From the NCBI GenBank assembly GCA_963575745.1, contig CAUYUJ010017989.1, positions 74,772 through 107,271 on the forward strand: a stretch of DNA of 32,500 nt. The letters are read 5' to 3'. The notes beneath the pieces are model-generated. The model made no database searches and was not told the origin of the DNA. It worked only from the letters and a program-made list of their open reading frames with translations. The position numbers and the translations under genes were made by a program. This document shows positions 1 to 9,900 of this stretch, in pieces. The DNA is from Prorocentrum cordatum. Its lineage: Eukaryota > Sar > Dinophyceae > Prorocentrales > Prorocentraceae. How positions within the stretch are numbered: the first letter of the stretch is position 1; every line of letters starts with the position of its first letter.

Positions 1-2
1 GC

Positions 3-412
3 GCAAGGCAGGGGAGGTGTTGGGTCGTTGCGCCGGGGCAGGGGCGCAGCTCAGTCGTCGACAGACAGTGTGCCTTGTATCGCGTCTGTTCTCTGGAAGG
101 ACGTGTTCGCCGAGTGCTTGCTGGCCGAGTGCTGCACGGCCCTCAGCAACGGACCGAGGTCGAGTACTTGCCCGCTGCGAGGCAGTCGCCCGTCTGCCTG
201 GAACTCGTCAAGGCACAGGGCCTCGACGTGGACTCGCTCCCGCATGACCTTCGGCGCCTGCCGCTGGCGCCGCCGGCGGGTAGCGCACCGCAGTCGACGG
301 GCGCGTTTGCCGCACCCGTCGGGAGGGAACACCAGCCAGAGCTCTTCAACGCCTGGCTCCCGGACGTCAGCCTGCAGAACTGCGTCTCGCGCACCGCCTT
401 CGAGATCAGCTG
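3..412 (+). CDS. FHA-module protein, exon A (5' part outside window)
   Basis: Encodes the first half of an FHA module; FHA domains bind phosphothreonine peptides in signalling and DNA-damage proteins. A lead-in helix-like stretch (VCLELVKAQGLD, about nt 192-227) precedes VGREHQ (nt 318-335) and the SR strand VSRTAFEI (nt 384-407). Exon D repeats the same order (lead-in, VGRQHQ, SRAHLQI), so the protein carries tandem modules. The SR motif has Ala where FHA domains usually have His. The reading hits a stop at 423-425, just after the domain breaks off mid-fold, which argues for a splice donor before it; a GA donor at 413 keeps phase with exon B. No start codon is assignable because the gene enters from the left. 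Upstream of about nt 165 the +1 frame looks more protein-like than this frame, so the extreme 5' part may hold a frameshift or another boundary. The FHA call is firm; the exon ends are inferred. Confidence 0.62.
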
Positions 413-757
413 GACTTGGGCATAGTTTAACCGAACCCTGTCCTCACATCCTCACTGGCGTGGACCCCACTGGCCGACCAACCCACCTATCTGGGGATAC
501 ACGCAGACACACCCATATACACATGGATATACAGATGCAGGTCTGTGCGTACATGTGGTTATGTCTCTACTCACAGATCGGTATACACATATAGAGATAT
601 GCAGACATGTACGTATCTGTGTATATATATATATATATTATACAGATGTGCCTGCTTCTTCAGGGCTTCGTGGGGCCTATCCCCATCGGGGGGGCGGGCT
701 GGTGGGGCTGAGATGCGGTGGCCCAGTGGGGCCGGGGACGGGCCAGACGATGCCGAG
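413..757 (+). other. Inferred intron 1 of the FHA gene (GA...AG|G)
   Basis: It separates the two halves of FHA module 1. The proposed donor starts GACTTGG and the acceptor is CCGAG followed by G. Removing it joins W (TG+G) to TGGGAQLV in a single open frame and restores an FHA-like order. The interior is AT-rich with a short TA run, unlike the GC-rich exons. GA donors are known in dinoflagellates. A GC donor at 409 or 420 is also present but would need another acceptor phase. Confidence 0.45.
622..642. repeat. (TA)n microsatellite in intron 1
   Basis: About ten TA dinucleotides within an AT-rich stretch (about 480-650) of TATACA- and CATATA-like words. The same texture recurs at 16.77, 17.95, 21.1 and 21.3 kb. 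Confidence 0.8.
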
Positions 758-931
758 GACCGGCGGCGGCGCGCAGCTGGTCGCGCGGGGCTCGAACCCC
801 GTCTCGGTGGACGGCAGGACGACGGAGCGCGGCGTCCCCGTGGCCCTGCGGCCGGGCGCCGAGATCGGCTTCGTCGGCAGGGAGGTCTGCGGCGAGGCCA
901 TGGTCTTCCTGCTGGTCCGCGCCGTGATCAG
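758..931 (+). CDS. FHA-module protein, exon B (end of module 1)
   Basis: Completes FHA module 1. The reading contains GAQLVARGSNPVSVDG, then VALRPGAEIGFVG and MVFLLVRAVI, matching the last strands of an FHA fold: the N-x-S/NP turn, the L-x-x-G-x-x-I hairpin and a final hydrophobic strand. Exon D has the matching NLSGNPVYID ... AQLSFA ... HFLVLKAV. The start follows an AG|G acceptor and the end precedes a GC donor (CAG|GCCCGT); both junctions split a codon after its second base. Immediately downstream the frame enters a TCC microsatellite and stops being protein-like, supporting an exon end here. It sits 345 bp after exon A. Exact ends are inferred. Confidence 0.6.
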
Positions 932-940
932 GCCCGTTCC

Positions 941-1062
941 TTTTTCCTCCTCCTCCTCCTCTCCTCCTCCTCCTCCTCCTCCTCCTCCTCCTCGTCCTTC
1001 TCCTCCTCCTCCTCCTCTTCCTCCTCCTCCTCCCCGCTCCTCCCCCTCCCCCTCCCCACCCC
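941..1062. repeat. (TCC)n polypyrimidine microsatellite
   Basis: Imperfect TCC triplets begin nine bases after the proposed intron 2 donor. Readings through it are Ser-, Pro- or Leu-runs with no other content. Confidence 0.9.
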
Positions 1063-1196
1063 CAGCAGCAGTGCCACGCTCGGCGGCGCGGACGCCGCCG
1101 AGCCGGAGGGGCAGCCCGGGGCAGTGCTGTTGAATCGACCCCATTGCCCATTCCCATTCTACGGGCCCGCGGAGCGCTGTTCCGGGTATGGCAAAC

Positions 1197-1355
1197 GCAT
1201 GCGAGCGAACACCGCCGCTGGGGCCTTCGGTGGAGCTCCCCGTGGGGCCACGAGGCGCCGTACTGGGTGGGGGGAACGCGTGCGAACACCGCAACTGGGG
1301 CCTTTGGTGAAGCTCCCCATGGGGCCACGAAACGTTGCACTGCCATCCAGACCCC
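1197..1355. repeat. 77-bp tandem duplication, two diverged units
   Basis: Two units share GCGAACACCGC, then GGGGCCTTYGGTG, AGCTCCCC and TGGGGCCACGA. GGGGCC begins at 1220 and 1297, a 77-bp period. It lies inside intron 2. Confidence 0.75.
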
Positions 1356-1477
1356 CAACATCCCACCAGCCCAGTTGGGGATACATGCTCCCGGGCTCCG
1401 GGCCCACGGCCCCCACCCTCAGATGGGATGGGTCCCAGGGCTCCACGGGCCGGCCCCCCTGATGGGATGGGGCGGGA

Positions 1478-1665
1478 GGACGACGACGACGACGGCGACG
1501 GCGACGACGACGACGACAACGACGACGGCGACGACAACGACGACGACGACGGCGGCGATGACGACGACGGCGACGGCGACGACGACGACGACGGCGGCGG
1601 CGGCGGCGGCGGCGCCGACCTCCAGAGGCCCCCCCCGACGACGGCGGCGGCGGCGGCGACGACTA
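1478..1665. repeat. (GAC)n/(GGC)n microsatellite
   Basis: About 190 bp of GAC and GGC triplets with one C-rich break near 1621-1640. Strongly purine/C biased and without coding character. Confidence 0.9.
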
Positions 1666-1876
1666 CCTCCGGAGCTCTCCTGGAGCACCACAGTACCGCT
1701 CCACACACGCCACACCCCACCACACCACACCCACACGGAGGGGGGGGACCATCGCGCGGGGGGGGGGGCGATGGCATCAGCATGAGGGGGGTGGGGGGGC
1801 CAGACCCTGGACCATATATCCATCGAAGCCCGAAGGAAACGGCCGTTATCCCCATCTAGAGGGGGGTAAATCGGCC

Positions 1877-1908
1877 ATTGGGGCCCAGGCCACGCCCATG
1901 AAGATAGG
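1877..1908. repeat. Left 32-bp direct repeat flanking an inverted-repeat element
   Basis: Begins ATTGGGGCCCAGG and ends CATGAAGATAGG. The right copy at 2071-2102 differs at one base (fourth position G versus A). Confidence 0.85.
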
Positions 1909-2070
1909 CTTACGTCGGGCCTGTCCGTCTACAGGAGGGATATTCAAAAATAGGAAAAAATAGGAAGGGGACTTTTTTTTTGACTATTTTGGGGCATTTT
2001 GGGGGTACTTTTCGAGTACCTATAATTTTTCGCCCAAAATCCCCCTGTAGGGGGACAGGCCCGACCTAAC
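1909..2070. mobile_element. 162-bp terminal-inverted-repeat (MITE-like) element
   Basis: The left end (about 1909-1938) and right end (about 2041-2070) are reverse complements over roughly 30 bp with a few mismatches; the core GTCGGGCCTGTCC is exact on both sides, followed by CTACAGG. The interior is AT-rich with a run of nine T and the words AAAATAGG and TTTTGGGG. No transposase is encoded, so it would be non-autonomous. The flanking direct repeat of 32 bp is far longer than most target-site duplications; it may instead be an older tandem repeat into which the element inserted, or part of the element. It lies inside an inferred intron. Confidence 0.7.
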
Positions 2071-2102
2071 ATTAGGGCCCAGGCCACGCCCATGAAGATA
2101 GG
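2071..2102. repeat. Right 32-bp direct repeat flanking the element
   Basis: Partner of 1877-1908 with one mismatch; it abuts the right inverted end of the element. Confidence 0.85.
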
Positions 2103-2387
2103 GGTTGGTTGAGCGATGCTCAAGGCCGGCCCCCGCAGCGGCGGACTCGCCCCCGCCAAGCAGGTCTCGAAGACCAAACATGGCATCAGACATAATTTCT
2201 TCAATGTCCGCGCAGATCTCTTTGGATCGGGGGTAGACAGACCTCCTGCCCTGACACGTCGATTAGCGAATTGGTCGTTTTCGGCTCGCAAGAGGGCGTC
2301 GCGGCCCTCATTTTTGCGGGTCCAGGTCCGTCGGTTTCGGTCCCAGGCCGCTTTCACTGAGGGGAGGTTTGCGAAAGGGAGGTTTGT

Positions 2388-2491
2388 CCACCGCCGATTG
2401 GATTGGCGCTGGACCCCCACGCCCCCAGGGCCGCCCCCGCGCCAGAGAGGGGGGTCAGCGCAGGGCTTCGTCAGGGAGGGGGATCCAGGGG
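2388..2491. mobile_element. Diverged foldback element, third copy of the 3.1/30.7-kb family
   Basis: Contains TTGGCGCTGGACCCCC on the left and GGGGGGTCAGCGCA on the right, which pair as an inverted repeat, around a GC-rich centre (CAGGGCCGCC, CGCGCCAG) like that of the copies at 3086 and 30700. AGGGAGGTTTGT stands on both sides (2376-2387 and 2492-2503), a possible 12-bp target-site duplication. Confidence 0.45.
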
Positions 2492-2525
2492 AGGGAGGTT
2501 TGTGTCTAATGCAGTGGTTTCTAAG

Positions 2526-3048
2526 GCCGGAGCAGCAAGCCGCAGCTGGCGCCGTGGCAGACTCTCGGACCCCGTCCAGCGGGGCTGGCAAGTGGCGCCT
2601 GGTCTGCGTGCGCGCAGAAGGTTTCGCGGACGGCGAGATCGAGGCGATGGCAGAGGAAAGAAGATGCATCGACCTCACGGAGGGGTCCACTGTGGTGGGC
2701 CGGCAGCACCAGTCGAGCATGTTCGAGTACCTGTTGTCTCGATCTCCCTCGCGGATGGGCTTGATCTCTCGAGCTCACCTGCAGATTCAGGTTCAAGGCG
2801 CCTCGCTGAACGCGACGAACCTTAGCGGGAACCCCGTCTACATAGATTTCTCGGCCCTGCAGAAGAGCGAGTCTCGCGCGCTTGTGCGCGATGCCCAGCT
2901 GAGCTTCGCTCTCCCCGAGGGATCCTCCATCACGCACTTCCTGGTGTTGAAGGCCGTCCTTGCTGCGGGCGCCGCAGGTGCGAGGGTGACCCCAGCCGCC
3001 CACGGCGGCATGGTGCAGTCCACGGCGACTGGTGACAGGGAGTTGTAG
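2526..3048 (+). CDS. FHA-module protein, exon D (module 2, C-terminus)
   Basis: Carries a complete second FHA module in one exon. The lead-in WRLVCVRAEGF matches the lead-in of module 1. Then follow TVVGRQHQ (GR at about nt 2698-2703), ISRAHLQI (SRAH at 2767-2778), NLSGNPVYID (from 2818), the LVRDAQLSFA turn and the last strand HFLVLKAV (about 2935-2958). The G-R, S-x-x-H and N residues expected for phosphothreonine contact are all present, unlike module 1, where His is replaced. A short Ala/Gly tail follows and the stop is TAG at 3046-3048. The start is placed after CTAAG|G because it keeps the phase left by exon B; ATG codons upstream in the same frame lie in repeat-like intron sequence. 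Partner and pathway cannot be read from sequence; a signalling or scaffold role is only a family expectation. Confidence 0.72.
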
Positions 3049-3085
3049 AGGGGGGCGAAACCTCACTTCCTGAAGGCAGTGTTTT

Positions 3086-3236
3086 GGGGAGCGAATAAGG
3101 GCATAAGCACAAAAGCTCGGAGGTCCGCGCGGATTTCTCGGATCGGCGCTGGACCAGCGCGCCAGGGGCGGCACCGGAGGCGCCGCCAGGGGACCCCAGC
3201 GCCGATCCGAGGAGTCCGTCCAGACCTCAGAGTTTT
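3086..3236. mobile_element. Foldback (MITE-like) element, copy 1
   Basis: The ends AAGCTCGGAGGTCCGCGCGG and, inverted, CCTCAGAGTTTTC pair through a 40-bp imperfect inverted repeat whose inner part (GGATCGGCGCTGG / CCAGCGCCGATCC) is nearly exact. The centre is GC-rich (CCAGGGGCGGCACCGGAGGC). The left side extends outward to GGGGAGCGAATAAGG, matching the extended end of the copy at 30700; the right extension is missing, so this copy looks truncated there. It starts 37 bp after the FHA stop codon and could fall within its 3' UTR. Confidence 0.75.
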
Positions 3237-3350
3237 CAGGAGGGAAAGAAACACACAGACACAATTGATCGTCGACTCTCCCAAAAATATTGGAAAATGT
3301 GGAAAGTAGGGGGGAAGACAAAAACACAGAAAATGTGGGAGAATAGGGGG
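3235..3350. repeat. Dispersed repeat shared with 11363-11475
   Basis: Both copies read TCAGGAGGG, AAACACACAGACACAATT, ATCGTC, then GGAAAATRTGG-like words, GGGAAGACAAAAAC and a GGGGAATC end, in the same orientation. It touches the truncated right edge of the foldback at 3086-3236. Confidence 0.75.
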
Positions 3351-3461
3351 AATCCTCGTATTGTAGTGGCCTCCGGCCAGTGCCGCCGATCTGGGGGCGC
3401 TCCCGATGCGATCTGGTTGGTGGAAGGGGAGAGGTGGAGTAGTAGGTGACCACTGAGTAGG

Positions 3462-3463
<2 letters not shown>

Positions 3464-3528
<65 letters not shown>

Positions 3529-3529
3529 C

Positions 3530-3612
<83 letters not shown>
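3464..3612. repeat. (GAT)n microsatellite, about 150 bp
   Basis: Nearly perfect GAT triplets with a single GAC variant near 3528. It reads as poly-Asp, poly-Met or poly-stop on plus and poly-Ser or poly-Ile on minus; not a gene. Confidence 0.97.
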
Positions 3613-3789
3613 CATGATTACACGTACAATATTTGTTTATTATCGAAGACGCCTACGGCGAATCACCGCCGCCCCCTGCCTTTGTGGAAGCGCCTATGTG
3701 GCCGAACGTTGAGGCCAGACCTGCCAAGCCATCGGACCATGTGTTCCCCGAATCGGTTTGGAAAGCCTTCGGGGAACACGTGGGCGTCT

Positions 3790-3995
3790 TTCTTGATGGT
3801 CATCGTCGCCGTCTTGGAGGCCTCTTGGGCGATCTTTCGGCGATCTTTGGGGGCTCTTGGGCCGTCTCGGGCCGTCGGAAGGCCGAAAAAAGGGAAATGC
3901 CCAAATCCATCAAAAACCTTGGGAAAATCAGTGATTTTGGCATCTTTTGGCCTTCCTGGAGGCCCTCTTGGGGGCCTCTTGGGCCCTTTTGGGCC
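3790..3995. repeat. Diverged partial satellite unit
   Basis: Shares the order GGCCGTCTCGGGCCGTCGG, GCCGAAAA, AAATGCC, AAAAACC, GGGAAAATCA, TGATTTTGG with the units to the right, but with many substitutions. It looks like the decayed left edge of the array. Confidence 0.7.
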
Positions 3996-6900
3996 AGCTT
4001 CGAGCCAACTTCGGCCATCTTGGTGGGTTCCTGGCACGTCTGACGCCGTCGGGAGCCGTTTTGGGGGCCTTTCTGGGCCAACGGGGGACCCTCTTGGGGC
4101 GCTCCAGGGCCGTCTTGGAGGCCATCTTGGGCGTCTTGGAGGCCATCTTGGGCGTGTTGGAGGCCTCTTGGGCCGTCTTGGGGCCCTCTAGGGGCCATCT
4201 TGGAGGCCACTTGGGCCATCAGGGGGCTCTCTTGGGGGCCTCTTGGGCGATCTTGGGGGCTTCTTGGGCCGTCTTGAGCCGTCGGAGAGCCGAAAAGGCG
4301 CAAATGCCAAAATCCTTCAAAAACCAAGGGAAAATCAATGATTTTGGCCTCTTCGGACTCTCCTGGAGGACCTCTTGGAGGCCTCTTGGGCCGTCTGGGA
4401 GGCATCTGGGGGGCCTCTTGGGCCGTCTTGGGCCGTCTTGGACTCTCTTGGGCCGTTTTGGAGGCCGTCTTGGACCATCTCGGGCGGACTTGGAGGCCAT
4501 CTTGGGCCATCTTCGCGATTTGTTGAGGATGTCCCGAGCGAAACGGCCGTTTTTGGAGGATTTTTTCCGGTCGTTGAGCACGTTTGGGGATTTTCCGGGT
4601 GGCCGGCGGGTTCTGCCGGAGCCCACTGGGGAGTTCTTTTGGAAAAAGAACCAAAACCAAAACCTAACAGCTCATCCAGCACGCCGTGCACCCCTGCCAG
4701 CTTCGAGCCAACGTCGGCCATCTTGGTGGGTTCCTGGCACGTCTGACGCCGTCGGGAGCCGTTTTGGGGGCCTTTCTGGGCCAACGGGGGACCCTCTTGG
4801 GGCGCTCCAGGGCCGTCTTGGAGGCCATCTTGGGCGTCTTGGAGGCCATCTTGGGCGTGTTGGAGGCCTCTTGGGCCGTCTTGGGGCCCTCTAGGGGCCA
4901 TCTTGGAGGCCACTTGGGCCATCAGGGGGCTCTCTTGGGGGCCTCTTGGGCGATCTTGGGGGCTTCTTGGGCCGTCTTGAGCCGTCGGAGAGCCGAAAAG
5001 GCGCAAATGCCAAAATCCTTCAAAAACCAAAGGGAAAATCAATGATTTTGGCCTCTTCGGACTCTCCTGGAGGACCTCTTGGAGGCCTCTTGGGCCGTCT
5101 GGGAGGCCTCTGGGGGGCCTCTTGGGCCGTCTTGGGCCGTCTTGGACTCTCTTGGGCCGTTTTGGAGGCCGTCTTGGACCATCTCGGGCGGACTTGGAGG
5201 CCATCTTGGGCCATCTTCGCGATTTGTTTGAGGATGTCCCGAGCGAAACGGCCGTTTTTGGAGGATTTTTTCCGGTCGTTGAGCACGTTTGGGGATTTTC
5301 CGGGTGGCCGGCGGGTTCTGCCGGAGCCCACTGGGGAGTTCTTTTGGAAAAAGAACCAAAACCAAAACCTAACAGCTCATCCAGCACGCCGTGCACCCCT
5401 GCCAGCTTCGAGCCAACGTCGGCCATCTTGGTGGGTTCCTGGCACGTCTGACGCCGTCGGGAGCCGTTTTGGGGGCCTTTCTGGGCCAACGGGGGACCCT
5501 CTTGGGGCGCTCCAGGGCCGTCTTGGAGGCCATCTTGGGCGTCTTGGAGGCCATCTTGGGCGTGTTGGAGGCCTCTTGGGCCGTCTTGGGGCCCTCTAGG
5601 GGCCATCTTGGAGGCCACTTGGGCCATCAGGGTGCTTTCTTGGGGGCCTCTTGGGCGATCTTGGGGGCTTCTTGGGCCGTCTTGAGCCGTCGGAGAGCCG
5701 AAAAGGCGCAAATGCCAAAATCCTTCAAAAACCAATGGAAAATCAATGATTTTGGCCTCTTCGGACTCTCCTGGAGGACCTCTTGGAGGCCTCTTGGGCC
5801 GTCTGGGAGGCCTCTGGGGGGCCTCTTGGGCCGTCTTGGGCCGTCTTGGACTCTCTGGGCCGTTTTGGAGGCCGTCTTGGACCATCTCGGGCGGACTTGG
5901 AGGCCATCTTGGGCCATCTTCGCGATTTGTTGAGGATGTCCCGAGCGAAACGGCCGTTTTTTGGAGGATTTTTTCGGGTCGTTGAGCACGTTTGGGGATT
6001 TTCCGGGTGGCCGGCGGGTTCTGCCGGAGCCCACTGGGGAGTTCTTTTTGAAAAAAAATAAAGAACCCAAAACCATAACCTAACAGCTCGTCCACACGCC
6101 GTGCACCCCTGCCACTTCGAGCCAACGTCGGCCCAAGCCTTTGAGGTTGGGTTCTGCACGTCTGACGCCCGTCCGGGAGCCGTTTTGGGGGCCTTTCTGG
6201 GCCAACGGGGGACCCTCTTGGGGCGCTCCAGGGCCGTCTTGGAGGCCATCTTGGGCGTCTTGGAGGCCATCTTGGGCGTGTTGGAGGCTTCTTGGGCCGT
6301 CTTGGGGCCCTCTAGGGCCATCTTGGAGGCCACTTGGGCCATCAGGGGGCTCTCTTGGGGGCCTCTTGGGCGATCTTGGAGGCTTCTCGGGCCGTCTTGA
6401 GCCGTCGGAGAGCCGAAAAGGCGCAAATGCCAAAATCCTTCAAAAACCAATGGAAAATCAATGATTTTGGCCTCTTCGGACTCTCCTGGAGGACCTCTTG
6501 GAGGCCTCTTGGGCCGTCTGGGAGGCCTCTGGGGGGCCTCTTGGGCCGTCTTGGGCCGTCTTGGACTCTCTAGGGCCGTTTTGGAGGCCGTCTTGGACCA
6601 TCTCGGGCGGACTTGGAGGCCATCTTGGGCCATCTTCGCGATTTGTTGAGGATGTCCCGAGCGAAACGGCCGTTTTTGGAGGATTTTTTCCGGTCGTTGA
6701 GCACGTTTGGGGATTTTCCGGGTGGCCGGCGGGTTCTGCCGGAGCCCACTGGGGAGTTCTTTTGGAAAAAGAACCAAAACCAAAACCTGAAACGTCCAGC
6801 ACGCCGTGCACCCCTGCCAGCTTCGAGCCAACGTCGGCCATCTTGGTGGGTTCCTGGCACGTCTGACGCCGTCGGGAGCCGTTTTGGGGGCCTTTCTGGG

Positions 6901-9900
6901 CCAACGGGGGACCCTCTTGGGGCGCTCCAGGGCCGTCTTGGAGGCCATCTTGGGCGTCTTGGAGGCCATCTTGGGCGTGTTGGAGGCCTCTTGGGCCGTC
7001 TTGGGGCCCTCTAGGGGCCATCTTGGAGGCCACTTGGGCCATCAGGGGGCTCTCTTGGGGGCCTCTTGGGCGATCTTGGGGGCTTCTTGGGCCGTCTTGA
7101 GCCGTCGGAGAGCCGAAAAGGCGCAAATGCCAAAATCCTTCAAAAACCAAGGGAAAATCAATGATTTTGGCCTCTTCTCTCCTGGAGGACCTCTTGGGCC
7201 GTCTGGGAGGCCTCTGGGGGGCCTCTTGGGCCGTCTTGGGCCGTCTTGGACTCTCTTGGGCCGTTTTGGAGGCCGTCTTGGACCATCTCGGGCGGACTTG
7301 GAGGCCATCTTGGGCCATCTTCGCGATTTTTTGAGGATGTCCCGAGCGAAACGGCCGTTTTTGGAGGATTTTTCTCGGTCGTTGAGCACGTTGGGGATTT
7401 TCCGGGTGGCCGGCGGGTTCTGCCGGAGCCCACTGGGGAGTTCTTTTGGAAAAAGAACCAAAACCAAAACCTGAAACGTCCAGCACGCCGTGCACCCCTG
7501 CCAGCTTCGAGCCAACGTCGGCCATCTTGGTGGGTTCCTGGCACGTCTGACGCCGTCGGGAGCCGTTTTGGGGGCCTTTCTGGGCCAACGGGGGACCCTC
7601 TTGGGGCGCTCCAGGGCCGTCTTGGAGGCCATCTTGGGCGTCTTGGAGGCCATCTTGGGCGTGTTGGAGGCCTCTTGGGCCGTCTTGGGGCCCTCTAGGG
7701 CCATCTTGGAGGCCACTTGGGCCATCAGGGGGCTCTCTTGGGGGCCTCTTGGGCGATCTTGGGGGCTTCTTGGGCCGTCTTGAGCCGTCGGAGAGCCGAA
7801 AAGGCGCAAATGCCAAAATCCTTCAAAAACCAAGGAAAATCAATGATTTTGGCCTCTTCGGACTCTCCTGGAGGACCTCTTGGAGGCCTCTTGGGCCGTC
7901 TGGGAGGCCTCTGGGGGGCCTCTTGGGCCGTCTTGGGCCGTCTTGGACTCTCTTGGGCCGTTTTGGAGGCCGTCTTGGACCATCTCGGGCGGACTTGGAG
8001 GCCATCTTGGGCCATCTTCGCGACTTGGAGGCCATCTTGGGCCATCTTCGCGATTTTTGAGGATGTCCCGAGCGAAACGGCCGTTTTTTGGAGGATTTTT
8101 TCCGGTCGTTGAGCACGTTTGGGGGCCTTCCGGGTGGCCGGCGGGTTCTGCCGGAGCCCACTGGGGAGTTCTTTTGGAAAAAGAACCAAAACCAAAACCT
8201 GAAACGTCCAGCACGCCGTGCACCCCTGCCAGCTTCGAGCCAACTTCGGCCATCTTGGTGGGTTCCTGGCACGTCTGACGCCGTCGGGAGCCGTTTTGGG
8301 GGCCTTTCTGGGCCAACGGGGGACCCTCTTGGGGCGCTCCAGGGCCGTCTTGGAGGCCATCTTGGGCTTCTTGGAGGCCATCTTGGGCGTGTTGGAGGCC
8401 TCTTGGGCCGTCTTGGGGCCCTCTAGGGGCCATCTTGGAGGCCACTTGGGCCATCAGGGGGCTCTCTTGGGGGCCTCTTGGGCGATCTTGGGGGCTTCTT
8501 GGGCCGTCTTGAGCCGTCGGAGAGCCGAAAAGGCGCAAATGCCAAAATCCTTCAAAAACCAATGGAAAATCAATGATTTTGGCCTCTTCGGACTCTCCTG
8601 GAGGACCTCTTGGAGGCCTCTTGGGCCGTCTGGGAGGCCTCTGGGGGGCCTCTTGGGCCGTCTTGGGCCGTCTTGGACTCTCTTGGGCCGTTTTGGAGGC
8701 CGTCTTGGACCATCTCGGGCGGACTTGGAGGCCATCTTGGGCCATCTTCGCGATTTTTGAGGATGTCCCGAGCGAAACGGCCGTTTTTGGAGGATTTTTT
8801 CCGGTCGTTGAGCACGTTTGGGGATTTTCCGGGTGGCCGGCGGGTTCTGCCGGAGCCCACTGGGGAGTTCTTTTGGAAAAAGAACCAAAACCAAAACCTA
8901 ACAGCTCGTCCAGCACGCCGTGCACCCCTGCCAGCTTCGAGCCAACGTCGGCCATCTTGGTGGGTTCCTGGCACGTCTGACGCCGTCGGGAGCCGTTTTG
9001 GGGGCCTTTCTGGGCCAACGGGGGACCCTCTTGGGGCGCTCCAGGGCCGTCTTGGAGGCCATCTTGGGCGTCTTGGAGGCCATCTTGGGCGTGTTGGAGG
9101 CCTCTTGGGCCGTCTTGGGGCCCTCTAGGGGCCATCTTGGAGGCCACTTGGGCCATCAGGGGGCTCTCTTGGGGGCCTCTTGGGCGATCTTGGGGGCTTC
9201 TTGGGCCGTCTTGAGCCGTCGGAGAGCCGAAAAGGCGCAAATGCCAAAATCCTTCAAAAACCAAGGAAAAATCAATGATTTTGGCCTCTTCGGACTCTCC
9301 TGGAGGACCTCTTGGAGGCCTCTTGGGCCGTCTGGGAGGCCTCTGGGGGGCCTCTTGGGCCGTCTTGGGCCGTCTTGGACTCTCTTGGGCCGTTTTGGAG
9401 GCCGTCTTGGACCATCTCGGGCGGACTTGGAGGCCATCTTGGGCCATCTTCGCGATTTTTTGAGGATGTCCCGAGCGAAACGGCCGTTTTTTGGAGGATT
9501 TTTTTCCGGATTGAGCCGTTTGGGATTTTCCGGGTGGCCGGCGGGTTCTGCCGGAGCCCACTGGGGAGTTCTTTTGGAAAAAGAACCAAAACCAAAACCT
9601 GAAACGTCCAGCACGCCGTGCACCCCTGCCAGCTTCGAGCCAACGTTCGGCCATCTTGGTGGGTTCCTGGCACGTCTGACGCCGTCGGGAGCCGTTTTGG
9701 GGGCCTTTCTGGGCCAACGGGGGACCCTCTTGGGGCGCTCCAGGGCCGTCTTGGAGGCCATCTTGGGCGTCTTGGGCCATCTTGGGCGTCTCTTGGGCCG
9801 TCTTGGGGCCCTCTAGGGGCCATCTTGGAGGCCACTTGGGCCATCAGGGGGCTCTCTTGGGGGCCTCTTGGGCGATCTTGGGGGCTTCTTGGCCCGTCTT

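Larger units (their letters stand above)
932..2525 (+). other. Inferred intron 2 of the FHA gene (GC...AG|G)
   Basis: This 1.6-kb non-coding stretch begins GCCCGTT and ends CTAAG before G. Splicing it out joins AG+G (Arg) and keeps one frame from exon B into exon D. It holds a TCC tract, a 77-bp tandem duplication, a GAC tract, an inverted-repeat element with 32-bp flanking direct repeats, and a foldback relative at 2388-2491. A small extra exon near 1065-1122 (reading ATLGGADAAEPEGQPGAV) cannot be excluded. The frame into exon D is open from 2116, but its 2116-2525 part is built largely from repeat sequence. Confidence 0.5.

Noticed and set aside
781-815. tRNA T-arm look-alike GGGCTCGAACCCC
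   Set aside because: It lies within the FHA coding exon and has no other tRNA part.
2116-2525. Upstream in-frame extension of the module 2 exon
   Set aside because: It crosses a foldback relative and flanking duplications, and a phase-matched AG|G acceptor lies at 2525; kept as intron, though not excluded.
3464-3612. Poly-Asp / poly-Ser protein
   Set aside because: Pure GAT microsatellite.
4335-9816. Very long open readings in both strands of the satellite (up to about 650 codons, Pro/Arg/Gln-rich or Gly/Leu-rich)
   Set aside because: The repeat words lack stop codons in several frames. Unit spacings such as 703, 710, 728 and 698 are not multiples of three, so no protein frame is kept from unit to unit.
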